39,414 nucleotides of DNA from an uncultured Brevibacillus sp. (GTDB taxonomy: Bacteria; Bacillota; Bacilli; Brevibacillales; Brevibacillaceae): positions 1 to 39,414 of the forward strand of contig CAMIVR010000037.1 in NCBI GenBank assembly GCA_946402065.1. The letters run 5' to 3'. The first letter of the stretch is position 1; each line of letters begins with the position of its first letter. The position numbers were made by a program, and so were the translations under genes. Shown piece after piece: positions 31,785-39,414 of the stretch. The notes below the pieces were generated by a model. It ran no database searches. It saw nothing but the letters and a program-made list of their open reading frames with translations, and had not been told where the DNA came from.

Positions 31785-32186
31785 TTGGAGATAACCTACA
31801 GCCATTCCAAGCTAATCAGCAAACATGCTCTACAGGATTTATTCCTGTCGGTTGGATGGGAATCCGGTAAATTCCCTGACGACCTGGAGCACGCCATGGA
31901 GAACTCGCATTCAGTCGTTACCGCATGGGACGGCGAAAAACTGGTTGGATTGATCAATGCTCTGTCAGATGGAGTAATGACTGCGTATTTCCATTACATG
32001 CTGGTGCGTCCCGACTATCAGGGTCATGGCATCGGAAAGCAACTGATGTTCGCCATGCTGGAGATGTATCGCGACTACAAGACGAAGGTTCTCATCTCCT
32101 ATCCAGGAGTAGAGCTTTTCTACGAATCGTTTGGATTCAGACGGGAAACGGGGACTATCCCGCTGTTCATTTCTGATCTGGTGTAA
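31785..32186 (+). CDS. GNAT-family N-acetyltransferase
   Basis: The 133-residue product has the acetyl-CoA binding motif A, MLVRPDYQGHGIGKQLMFAM (V/R-x-x-GxGxG/A), preceded by VVTAWDGEKLVGLINALSDG and followed by PGVELFYESFGFRR. The acceptor is unknown. The start is TTG 31785 with AGGGG 8 nt upstream; the frame runs upstream to 31743 but through AT-rich sequence without a ribosome site. It is the only plus-strand gene between ppaC and the window end. Confidence 0.85.
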   Translation: MEITYSHSKLISKHALQDLFLSVGWESGKFPDDLEHAMENSHSVVTAWDGEKLVGLINALSDGVMTAYFHYMLVRPDYQGHGIGKQLMFAMLEMYRDYKTKVLISYPGVELFYESFGFRRETGTIPLFISDLV

Positions 32187-32320
32187 GCCCAGCCCACGGG
32201 TAGAGGCAGTGTCAAATCGTCAGTATTTCCGCTTGGCCTCCCAGCATTTTTCCAGCTTCTAATTTTTTTCAAAGACAGTTGTATTACACTTGAGTAGAGT
32301 CTTTTATACTCCCCCTTTAG

Positions 32321-32350
32321 TACCCCAACATTTTATTGGGGTATTTTTTT
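32321..32350 (+). terminator. Intrinsic terminator, plus strand
   Basis: Perfect 7-bp stem TACCCCA/TGGGGTA followed by TTTTTTT on the plus strand, 135 nt after the GNAT stop. It is the likely end of that transcript. Confidence 0.8.
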
Positions 32351-32400
32351 ATACTTTAAGAAAGTTTACGTTCGCTATAGCGATAACGGGTGAGAGGATA

Positions 32401-32474
32401 AGAAAAACTACGGCTTACCTATTGGACCGGGCGATAAGCCTAGTTTTTCTAATTTCGCCATGAAACTTGGCGAA
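32401..32474. repeat. Two adjacent hairpins of unknown role
   Basis: The first inverted repeat pairs AGAAAAACTA-c-GGCTTA (32401-32417) with TAAGCC-TAGTTTTTCT (32435-32450), one bulged base. Its outer A/T arms make it a possible terminator in both directions. The second is TTCGCCA/TGGCGAA (32454-32474). They lie in the gene-poor stretch 32187-32658 between convergent genes; an 81-codon minus-strand frame through them is not convincing. Confidence 0.5.
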
Positions 32475-32582
32475 TCACCCCGTTTTCGCATACGTACGGT
32501 GCCCGTTCGTGAACGCAGTAAAGCAAATACGTTGAAACCAATTTCGTTTTTCGCTGTTGGGCATGGGGCAAGGCGAGATTTT

Positions 32583-32635
32583 TTTGCAACGCAAAAGGCC
32601 GCCCTCCAGCCTTTTTGCAAAGCAAGGGCAGCCTT
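32583..32635 (-). terminator. Intrinsic terminator of the IMP dehydrogenase-like gene
   Basis: An 11-bp stem, AAGGCTGCCCT/AGGGCGGCCTT on the minus strand (one G-T pair), followed by TTTTGCGTTGC. It lies 24 nt after the gene stop. Confidence 0.8.
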
Positions 32636-32658
32636 CAGCCTTACGGACAACAAGCTTA

Positions 32659-34158
32659 TTATTCTCCAGACATCGTGCTTTCTTTCAGGATGACGTCATG
32701 TGCGCCGCCTTCAACGAGACTGGTGGCCGATACGAGCGTGATACGGGCTTTTTTCTGCAGTTCGGCAATCGAGGTTGACCCGCAGTTGCACATCGTCGAC
32801 TTGATTTTGCTAATCGTTTTGTCGAGGTTTTCCCGCAGGCTTCCCGCGTAAGGCACGTAGGAGTCTACGCCTTCCTCGAAGACGAGTCCTTGCTTGCCGC
32901 CGGTATCGTAGCGCTGCCAGTTGCGGGCGCGGTTGGAGCCTTCTCCCCAGAACTCTTTTACGAAGTTGTTGCCGACCTTCAGTTTTTTCGTCGGGCTTTC
33001 ATCAAAACGGGCGAAGTACCGTCCCATCATGACGAAATCAGCCCCCATCGCCAGAGCGAGTGTGATGTGGTAATCGTGTACGATCCCGCCGTCCGAACAA
33101 ATCGGCACGTAAATGCCTGTTTCATCGAAATACTTGTCCCTTGCCGCAGCTACCTCGATGAGAGCCGATGCCTGCCCGCGGCCAATCCCCTTCTGCTCAC
33201 GAGTAATACAAATCGATCCGCCGCCGATGCCTACTTTGACAAAATCAGCGCCTGACTCGACCAGGTAGAGGAACCCTTCGCGATCGACAACGTTCCCTGC
33301 GCCGATTTTTACATGAAAGTTGGATTTCACGTATTGAACGGTTTCCCGCTGCCACTCACTGTATCCGTCCGAGGAATCGATCACCAAAATATCGACGCCG
33401 GCATCGACGAGAGCGGGCACACGTTCCATGTAGTCTTTCGTATTGATCCCGGCACCGACGATATAGCTCTTGTTCGCATCGAGCAGGCCGAGCGGATTTT
33501 CTTTATGGGCATCGTAGTCTTTGCGGAAGACGAGGTAGTCAAGCTTTTGCTCGGCATCGACCACCGGCAGACAATTCAGCTTGTGCTCCCAAATCAAGTC
33601 GTTGGCTTCCGATAAGGTGATGCCTGATTTGCCGTAAATCAACGAAGAGAACGGGGTCATAAACTCGCTGATCGGTTTGTCCAGGGGATCACGGCTTGTC
33701 CGGTAATCTCTGCTGGTGACGATGCCGAGCAATTTTCCTTTTGGCGAACCGTCATCAGTGATCGCTACGGTGGAATGGCCGGTTTTTTCTTTCAATTCCA
33801 GTACATCCCGGAGCGTATGATTGGCCGTCAGGTTGGAGCGACTGACGACAAAACCGGCTTTGTAGCTTTTCGCCTTGCGTACCATTTCTGCCTGATCTTC
33901 CACAGATTGGGAGCCGTATATGAACGAAATACCGCCACATCGAGCCAACGCAACCGCCATATTATGGTCGGACACGGATTGCATGACTGCTGATGAGAAC
34001 GGTATATTGAGTGAAATCGCTGGCTGTTCGCCCTTCTTGAATTTCGTAATCGGTGTTTTCAGATTGACATTGCCCGGATTGCATTCCTTCGTCGTCAAAT
34101 TAGGAATCAACAAAAACTCGCTGAACGTCCGAGATGGTTCTGTGTAATAGAAAGCCAC
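32659..34158 (-). CDS. IMP dehydrogenase family protein, divergent class
   Basis: IMP dehydrogenase oxidises IMP to XMP for GMP synthesis. The 499-residue product has the catalytic loop [20 protein letters not shown] (Cys in SIC), the [10 protein letters not shown] and [20 protein letters not shown] substrate strands, [20 protein letters not shown] and [13 protein letters not shown]. Two CBS repeats occupy about residues 95-215 ([20 protein letters not shown]). The loop is GIGGG in place of the usual GIGPG, and the C-terminal part ([20 protein letters not shown]) differs from the main GuaB. It is probably a second-type paralogue. GTG 34158 has AGGAGG 9 nt upstream. It is a single-gene unit. 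Confidence 0.85.
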   Translation of the reverse strand: MAFYYTEPSRTFSEFLLIPNLTTKECNPGNVNLKTPITKFKKGEQPAISLNIPFSSAVMQSVSDHNMAVALARCGGISFIYGSQSVEDQAEMVRKAKSYKAGFVVSRSNLTANHTLRDVLELKEKTGHSTVAITDDGSPKGKLLGIVTSRDYRTSRDPLDKPISEFMTPFSSLIYGKSGITLSEANDLIWEHKLNCLPVVDAEQKLDYLVFRKDYDAHKENPLGLLDANKSYIVGAGINTKDYMERVPALVDAGVDILVIDSSDGYSEWQRETVQYVKSNFHVKIGAGNVVDREGFLYLVESGADFVKVGIGGGSICITREQKGIGRGQASALIEVAAARDKYFDETGIYVPICSDGGIVHDYHITLALAMGADFVMMGRYFARFDESPTKKLKVGNNFVKEFWGEGSNRARNWQRYDTGGKQGLVFEEGVDSYVPYAGSLRENLDKTISKIKSTMCNCGSTSIAELQKKARITLVSATSLVEGGAHDVILKESTMSGE

Positions 34159-34466
34159 TTTCTCTCTCCTCCTGTGATCTCAAAAATTTTATCAATGATA
34201 CCACTGTTTCGACTGAAATGTAAACTCCAAATGATTCAGCTGAGACCATTCTATGGTATTCCATTTATCATACCACGCAGGGAAAGCGGCGACTACTTAT
34301 TTGGCAGGCTGGAACACATGGCACCGGAGCAAGTTTTTTATTGCGAAAAAACCCCTCCGGTCAGCAGAAATGAATCCATGTCAGCATGAATTTTTTTACT
34401 GGCTACCATGAGGGGATGAAACTGGTTCACTCTCTTGTGTGGTTATTCGTTTACATCCTCTCCTCT
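34159..34466. other. Gene-free stretch between the IMPDH-like and thiolase genes
   Basis: No gene seen. On the minus strand a 7-bp pair ACCGGAG/CTCCGGT (about 34321-34361) brackets two T-runs (GGGGTTTTTTCGC and AAAAAACTT) and may end the thiolase transcript, but the loop is long. AT-rich sequence nearer 34158 probably holds the IMPDH-like promoter; no clear boxes were found. Confidence 0.4.
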
Positions 34467-35666
34467 TTACACTCGCTCGATGAGGATGGCGGTTCCCACT
34501 CCTGCCCCACCGCTGATTGCGACAATTCCCCGCCTTGCCTCCCGGCGCTCTAGCTCATCCAGCAGCGTCGTCATCAGCATGCCGCCGGTTGCCCCCAGCG
34601 CATGACCCATGGCAATCGCGCCGCCATTCGGGTTCAGTCGCTCACTGTCGATCCCTAGATCTCGCTCGTATTTCAGTACGGTCGCGGCAAACGCTTCATT
34701 GCATTCGAACAAATCGATCTCTTGTGGTGTCAATCCGGCTTTGGAAAGCACTTTTTCCGTTGCCACCTGCCCACCGGTCAAGAGCAGCGGGTCCGCCGCA
34801 GCATTCGCGACCGCTACGATTCGGGCGCGCGGGGTCAATCCCAATTCTGCCGCTTTTTCCCGGCTGCCGATCAAAAGGAGTGATGCTCCATCTGCCAATG
34901 ACGGCGAATTGCCGCGATGATGCACATAGCGCATGCTCCGCGCCGCTGAAAACCGCGCTTCGATCGCCTCGGTCGCTCTCCCGGCGCCAATCTGGGCAAA
35001 GCTTGGCTCGAATTCGGCATAGCGCTCCACCGTGCTGTCGTCCCGAATCAGCTCATCCCGATCGAGCAACAGCTGTTGTTCACCGTTTTCCACGGGAATC
35101 AATGACTGGGCAAACCGCCCGCAATCCCGTGCCCATGCTGCCCGTTGATGAGATTCAACCGCGTATTCGTCCAGCTCCTCACGCTCGAACCCTTCCAATG
35201 TTGCCATCAGATCGGCCGAAACGCCCATATGCACAAAATCAGTCGCCGCACTTACGATAGGGTCGCTGAACCAGGCGCCTTCATCGGCAAACATCGGTAC
35301 ACGGGACACCGACTCCACTCCCCCTGCCGCTACCAGCTGTTCCATTCCAGAGCCTACTTTCAGCGCAGCATAGCCTATCGCATCAAGCCCCGATGCACAG
35401 AACCGGTTCAACGTGACACCGGAGGCCAAATAGCTCCAGCCGGCATACAGCGCGGCAATTCGCGCCAAATCGGCTCCCTGCTCCTTCGTCTGGGTCACAC
35501 AGCCCATGACGATATCCTCGACCTGAGCGGTATCGAGACGATTGCGCGACTGAATCGCCCGCAATACCGCCGCAGCCAGCTCAATCGGTTTCTGGCTGGA
35601 CAGGGACCCGCTTTTTTTGGCTGCACCCCTGGGTGTACGCACTGCATCCAAAATATATGCCTCCAT
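34467..35666 (-). CDS. Thiolase family protein (acyl-CoA acetyltransferase)
   Basis: The 399-residue product has thiolase motifs: DAVRTPRGAAKKSGSL, the nucleophile region LNRFCASGLDAI (Cys), LFECNEAFAATVLKYERDLG and NPNGGAIAMGHALGATGG (catalytic His). The C-terminal motif that usually carries the second cysteine (CxGGGxG) reads VAISGGAGVGTAILIERV with no Cys. Acid/base catalysis may therefore differ, or the enzyme may act on an unusual substrate. ATG 35666 has GGAG 8 nt upstream. It is the last gene of the operon, 31 nt after the acyl-CoA ligase, and would cleave the 3-ketoacyl-CoA made from that enzyme's product. Confidence 0.9.
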   Translation of the reverse strand: MEAYILDAVRTPRGAAKKSGSLSSQKPIELAAAVLRAIQSRNRLDTAQVEDIVMGCVTQTKEQGADLARIAALYAGWSYLASGVTLNRFCASGLDAIGYAALKVGSGMEQLVAAGGVESVSRVPMFADEGAWFSDPIVSAATDFVHMGVSADLMATLEGFEREELDEYAVESHQRAAWARDCGRFAQSLIPVENGEQQLLLDRDELIRDDSTVERYAEFEPSFAQIGAGRATEAIEARFSAARSMRYVHHRGNSPSLADGASLLLIGSREKAAELGLTPRARIVAVANAAADPLLLTGGQVATEKVLSKAGLTPQEIDLFECNEAFAATVLKYERDLGIDSERLNPNGGAIAMGHALGATGGMLMTTLLDELERREARRGIVAISGGAGVGTAILIERV

Positions 35667-35697
35667 GAAGTTCACTCCATTCTTCTTCGTCCCAGCG

Positions 35698-37410
35698 CTA
35701 GACGGGTTCTTTGCTCAACATCTCGCGCAGTGACTGCTTTACTATTTTTCCGACCGGGTTTCGCGGCAAAGCCTCCAGTACAAGCAGACGCTCCGGCAAT
35801 TTATAGGAAGCGATGTTTTTCTGTTTCAAATATTCGATCAATTCACCCAACGTGATCTCTGCTGCAGGGCGAGGCACGACGCAAACGCAGCTGCGTTCCC
35901 CCAAGATCGGATCGGGGTAACCAACCACCGCTACTTCCGCAACCTTGGCATGCCCTTGCACCAGGCTTTCAATTTCCTCCGGGGAAATGTTCATTCCGCC
36001 GCGGATAATAATGTCTTTCGCCCGCCCAACGACTCGGTAATAACAGAGATTGTCGCCTTCCCCGGCAATCTCGAACACATCGCCCGTACAGAAGTAGCCT
36101 TCCTCGTCAAAAACCTTTCTCGTCAGGTCTTCCTGTTTCCAATACCCGCTGAAAATCCCGGCTCCCCGCAGTCGCAGCTCGCCGGGTCGCCCCGCCTCGG
36201 TAATGATTTCACCTGTCTGCACATCAACCAGCCTGGACTGCATCCGCTGGGCAACCCTTGCAGACCACTCGTACCCTCCCACGCCAAAGCGCGGCAAATA
36301 CTTGGCGCGCAACTCCGGGTCGTCGATCTCCTTGGCCCCTCCGATAAACGACGCCCCTTCATTCGATCCGAAGATGTTGATAATCTCAACCCCGAACGAT
36401 TCCTTCCAGGTCTTGACCATCCACGGCGAAAGCGGCGCAGACCCGGAACCGATCACACGAATTGAGCTGATGTCCGAGTTGGCCAAAATGTTGTCATTTT
36501 GCAGCAGCATATTGAGCAGGGCGGGCGGCGCTACGGTGTACGTTACCTTTTCCTCAGCAATCTGCCTGAGAAAGACGGGCAAATCAAACGGATGGTGCTG
36601 AATCAACGTGCAGCCCGTCAGCACCCACGGAACGAGCATCCCGCCAATTCCCGCCATATTGACCATCGGGAACGGATTTAACAAAATGTCGCTTTGCGTA
36701 AGCTCGGCTACATCCACCGTCGCATAAGCGGAAATAAACCATTCATTATGGCTTCGCGGCACTCCCTTGGGACGTCCTTCGGTCCCTGAAGTCCAGCAGA
36801 TGGTCAAAATGTCATTCGCAGTAATGACAGCGTTTTCAAGATAGCTGGTTAAAAGCGTTTCATCAAAGGGCTCCGCCATTCGCTCCTGCAACGGTACGAC
36901 ACCTGCGGGAACGTTTTCCCCCCAGGCCAAAATCGTTTCCAGCACGGGATGTGTCGCTTTGAACTGGGCCAGGATCTCTGCATTGCGACGTTCGCCGATC
37001 CGGGTCGTTGTCAGCATTGCTTTTGCTCCGAGGAAGCCAAGCAATTGCTCGTACTCGTATTGGCGATATTGAACGGGGAAAGGGCTGGCGATTGCTCCGA
37101 TTCGTCCAATCGCCAGATAGGCAGCAACCAATTCAATCGTGTTAGGAAGCTGAATTGCGACGATGTCGTCTTTGCCGATTTCGTGGGCGATCAACTGCAC
37201 GGCCAAGCGATTTACCTCATCGTCGAGCTGGGCAAACGTTACCCGGCGCGGCTCGCCATCACAGATGGCAAGCCGGTTGGCAGGGTCCATTACCGCGATG
37301 GCATGGGGAGTGCTGCCTGCATGGCGACGAAACAGTTCATCGACCGTGACGGTTCCCCACCAACCTTTTTCCGTGTACTCTTTGATCCGTTCCTCCGAAC
37401 AAATTATCAA
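35698..37410 (-). CDS. AMP-dependent acyl-CoA synthetase
   Basis: The 570-residue ANL-superfamily enzyme activates a carboxylic acid as acyl-AMP and joins it to CoA. Motifs: TICWTSGTEGRPKGVPRSHN (P-loop), INIFGSNEGASF, CTGDVFEIAGEGDN, VVGRAKDIIIRGGMNISPEE (hinge) and RNPVGKIVKQSL (catalytic Lys). It looks like the cyclohexanecarboxylate/aryl-CoA or medium-chain group; the acid cannot be read from the sequence. The start is TTG 37410 (GGGG, 9 nt); a TTG at 37419 abuts the ribosome site. It lies 68 nt after the carotenoid oxygenase gene and belongs to the same operon. Confidence 0.93.
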   Translation of the reverse strand: MIICSEERIKEYTEKGWWGTVTVDELFRRHAGSTPHAIAVMDPANRLAICDGEPRRVTFAQLDDEVNRLAVQLIAHEIGKDDIVAIQLPNTIELVAAYLAIGRIGAIASPFPVQYRQYEYEQLLGFLGAKAMLTTTRIGERRNAEILAQFKATHPVLETILAWGENVPAGVVPLQERMAEPFDETLLTSYLENAVITANDILTICWTSGTEGRPKGVPRSHNEWFISAYATVDVAELTQSDILLNPFPMVNMAGIGGMLVPWVLTGCTLIQHHPFDLPVFLRQIAEEKVTYTVAPPALLNMLLQNDNILANSDISSIRVIGSGSAPLSPWMVKTWKESFGVEIINIFGSNEGASFIGGAKEIDDPELRAKYLPRFGVGGYEWSARVAQRMQSRLVDVQTGEIITEAGRPGELRLRGAGIFSGYWKQEDLTRKVFDEEGYFCTGDVFEIAGEGDNLCYYRVVGRAKDIIIRGGMNISPEEIESLVQGHAKVAEVAVVGYPDPILGERSCVCVVPRPAAEITLGELIEYLKQKNIASYKLPERLLVLEALPRNPVGKIVKQSLREMLSKEPV

Positions 37411-37478
37411 ACCAGGCAACCCCTTTCCATTCTACCGTTTTCTTATTTTTCAAACATTTTCAGCGAAACACCTGTTGC

Positions 37479-38891
37479 CTAGCGCATCCGATCCCCATGT
37501 ACCCATGTCGCATGGAAGCCCATCGGAATCCGTTGCGGAATTCGCACTCTGGCTATCGGGCCATCCGTGAAGTTTTGCGCATCGATGATCAACAATTCCG
37601 ATTTGTCTTCCCTCTCATCATGAACATAGGTGACCAAATATCCGTCGTCCTCCGTCTTGGAGTGAAGCCTCGGGGCAAACGCCGCCTCTGACCCGTAACG
37701 GCCCGGACCAAACATTTGCTTGTCGTAACGACCGGATTGTGTATCGAATTTGACCAGTCCATCGAACCTCAGCGTATCAGTGCTGGCAATGTGCACATTG
37801 TACGTGTAGCGCGACGGCCGTCCCATGTATCCCAGGTTGATGGTGGGGAATTCCGTATTCATGTCATCCAACTGTCCCTCTTTTACTGAGCCAGTCTTCA
37901 TGTTGAAGCGATAGCAGTGAAGCTGTGCATTGAGTTTGAGAAAAGCGAGCATCCGTTCAATCGGTCCACCGCCCCCTGCGCTTGGCGGGCACGGTTCCGC
38001 TACCCGGCAGGCAATCATGACGATTTCATCGCCTTCTTCCCAGGCGTTGCACACGTGATAAATATAGCACGGCTCGGCTTCAAACCAGCGGATGCTCTCG
38101 CTTGCCCCAAAGCGCGGAATAATCCCGAAACGGCTGGGCAGGTCGCGGTAAAAGTTAACCTTGTATCTGCCTTTTTGTATGGCGACCGGATCATTGAAGA
38201 GCGGCAGGTCCATCAGAATGGAATAGTTTTGCGTAATCGCCATGTCATGCGGCAGACGCGGCCCGGGAAGCTCAATTGGAACACAGTGGGCGAGCTTGCC
38301 ATCAGCCGAGGCAACTCCGTAAATCATGTACGGATGAACGATTCCGTAATCGAAAAAAAGGAACTCACCAGTGTTTTCATCCACTTTGGAATGCGCTGAA
38401 ATCTTGTTTTTCAGCATGCCGGCGAAATCTTCGGGGCCGACTGTCTCCAGTGTTCGCGGGTTGACCCGATACGGCTTCCCCGACATGTACCACATCGCCA
38501 GCAAATTGTTGTTGTGAAACACAACATCGGTATTGGCGGTGTCTTTCAGCGGTTCATCACCCGGGTTGCGGCTCATGTCCTCCATCCGGCCAACCCAGAT
38601 CGGGCCACCGTGGGCGGCTTCCCGCTGAAACGCATTCGTTTGAATATAGCGATTCCGATAGCTGACCTTGCCGTTCTCGATATGCACCGCATGCAGCATC
38701 GCATCCCCGTCAAACCAGTGGTACCGGCCTGTCGGCGCGTACTTCGGATTGGGGCCGTTGCGTACATAGGAGCCCCAGAGATCTTTGGGAACCTCTCCTT
38801 CGATCACTTCCAGCACATCGACAGCAATCTCTTTTTCGACCGGCGCAAAAAGCTTGGCGCTCAAATACGGATTGAACTCTGTTTCTAACAT
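37479..38891 (-). CDS. Carotenoid oxygenase family dioxygenase
   Basis: The 470-residue product belongs to the carotenoid cleavage/lignostilbene dioxygenase family, non-haem iron enzymes that split a C=C bond into two aldehydes. The N-terminus has GSYVRNGPNPKYAPTGRYHW and FDGDAMLHAVHIENGKVSYR. The four iron His ligands are expected in ISAHSKVDENTGE, LPHDMAIT, YIYHVCNAWEEGDE and PMGFHATWVHG. There is no signal peptide, so it is cytosolic. ATG 38891 has AAGGAG 11 nt upstream, and a GTG at 38897 is 5 nt from it, so the start may be two codons earlier. It lies 16 nt after the nitronate monooxygenase gene. Substrate class (apocarotenoid or stilbene/phenylpropenoid) is unknown. Confidence 0.93.
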   Translation of the reverse strand: MLETEFNPYLSAKLFAPVEKEIAVDVLEVIEGEVPKDLWGSYVRNGPNPKYAPTGRYHWFDGDAMLHAVHIENGKVSYRNRYIQTNAFQREAAHGGPIWVGRMEDMSRNPGDEPLKDTANTDVVFHNNNLLAMWYMSGKPYRVNPRTLETVGPEDFAGMLKNKISAHSKVDENTGEFLFFDYGIVHPYMIYGVASADGKLAHCVPIELPGPRLPHDMAITQNYSILMDLPLFNDPVAIQKGRYKVNFYRDLPSRFGIIPRFGASESIRWFEAEPCYIYHVCNAWEEGDEIVMIACRVAEPCPPSAGGGGPIERMLAFLKLNAQLHCYRFNMKTGSVKEGQLDDMNTEFPTINLGYMGRPSRYTYNVHIASTDTLRFDGLVKFDTQSGRYDKQMFGPGRYGSEAAFAPRLHSKTEDDGYLVTYVHDEREDKSELLIIDAQNFTDGPIARVRIPQRIPMGFHATWVHGDRMR

Positions 38892-38907
38892 GTGCACAAC
38901 CTCTCCT

Positions 38908-39414
38908 TCATCTTTTATCACCGGGAGCCCATGGGTTGGAACGGCACAGCTGCGCATAAGCGTCCTGATATTCCCGATAAAGCTCATCAATGATCTGGGC
39001 TGCCGGTTGAATCTTGTCAATCGTCCCGACGCCGTGACCAGCCGAAAAAATCTCCTTCCATGCCTTGGTCTTGCCCTGAGGATCATCAAAATTGACCGTG
39101 TCCTTCGGCTTCAAGGCAGCGGGATCAAGGCCGGACCGCACGATGCTCGGTTTCAGCATATTGGCGTTTACGCCCGTGAACGCATTCGTACAGATAATAT
39201 CTTCCGCCGTACAATTCACCAGCATCTGCTTGTACTCGTCATTAGCCATGCTTTCCGTCGCGGAAATAAACTTGGTGCCCATGTAGACCAGATCAGCCCC
39301 CAACGTCTGAGCCGCCAGCACGGAACGCCCGGTGGAAATTCCCCCTGCCAGCACCACGAAGCCGTCCCAGAATTTGCGGACTTCATCCACAAAAGCGAAT
39401 CCGGTTAACGTCCC
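38908..39414 (-). CDS. Nitronate monooxygenase family protein, C-terminal part
   Basis: The gene runs off the right edge; the last 168 or so codons are present and the frame is open to the edge (TLTGFAFVDEVRKFWDGFVV). It shows the FMN-binding end of the 2-nitropropane dioxygenase/NMO barrel: VVLAGGISTGRSVLAAQTLG, ADLVYMGTKFISATESMAND, then EYKQMLV and IFSAGHGVGTIDKIQP. Members oxidise alkyl nitronates or act as FMN oxidoreductases or enoyl reductases; several lie in acyl-CoA catabolic operons. It is upstream of, and 16 nt from, the carotenoid oxygenase gene. Confidence 0.9.
   Translation of the reverse strand, partial: GTLTGFAFVDEVRKFWDGFVVLAGGISTGRSVLAAQTLGADLVYMGTKFISATESMANDEYKQMLVNCTAEDIICTNAFTGVNANMLKPSIVRSGLDPAALKPKDTVNFDDPQGKTKAWKEIFSAGHGVGTIDKIQPAAQIIDELYREYQDAYAQLCRSNPWAPGDKR

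Noticed and set aside
32408..32653. Minus-strand 81-codon frame
   Set aside because: It covers two hairpins and a terminator and has no ribosome site or recognisable domain.
1..39414. CRISPR arrays, tRNA/rRNA genes, intact insertion sequences or prophage genes
   Set aside because: None seen: no regularly spaced repeats, no cloverleaf-like sequence and no transposase, integrase or phage structural motif.

Overview
The window looks like chromosome of a low-to-mid GC Gram-positive of the Bacillales, most like Brevibacillus or Paenibacillaceae (inference). The grounds are strong AGGAGG-type ribosome sites, frequent TTG/GTG starts, intrinsic terminators behind most transcription units, and a typical Firmicutes RNA-regulation set: two TPP riboswitches, a fluoride riboswitch, a cobalamin riboswitch and a T-box. 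The genes fit too: lutABC, YtrA-type GntR/ABC operon, YfhP, CsoR, PpaC. Nearly all genes are on the minus strand.

Layout. (1) 1-380: tandem TPP riboswitches, each with its own terminator, reading left out of the window. (2) 444-1854: ECF sigma factor and overlapping membrane anti-sigma-like gene, with two palindromes upstream. (3) 2.0-9.5 kb: accessory region, AT-rich in its first part. It holds an RNA-repair pair (5' kinase-HD fusion plus RNA ligase), a divergent unknown 362-aa gene, a broken TerD-family gene, a DEAH helicase carrying two membrane helices, and a small membrane protein. (4) 9.8-13.5 kb: lactate-utilisation operon lutA-lutB-lutC followed by a FadR-type regulator. (5) 13.5-14.7 kb: a rhamnose operon collapsed into a mosaic of three gene fragments. 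(6) 14.8-16.8 kb: guanine deaminase downstream of a fluoride riboswitch, back to back with Mn-dependent pyrophosphatase ppaC. (7) 16.8-18.5 kb: decayed DNA with a DUF899 fragment and a sugar-isomerase remnant. (8) 18.6-23.8 kb: acyl-CoA thioesterase, B12-riboswitch-controlled metE, T-box-controlled proS. (9) 23.8-28.0 kb: five-gene GntR/ABC-2 export operon with a palindromic operator over its promoter. (10) 28.3-32.2 kb: YfhP-like membrane hydrolase, a 49-aa ORF, an MFS transporter, CsoR and a GNAT gene. (11) 32.6-39.4 kb: divergent IMP dehydrogenase-like gene and a catabolic operon of nitronate monooxygenase, carotenoid oxygenase, acyl-CoA ligase and thiolase.

The best candidates for under-described biology are the membrane-embedded helicase pair, the kinase-HD/ligase RNA-repair cassette with its divergent unknown neighbour, the fluoride riboswitch in front of a guanine deaminase, and the carotenoid-oxygenase catabolic operon. 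All identifications come from reading motifs by eye; no database search was run.
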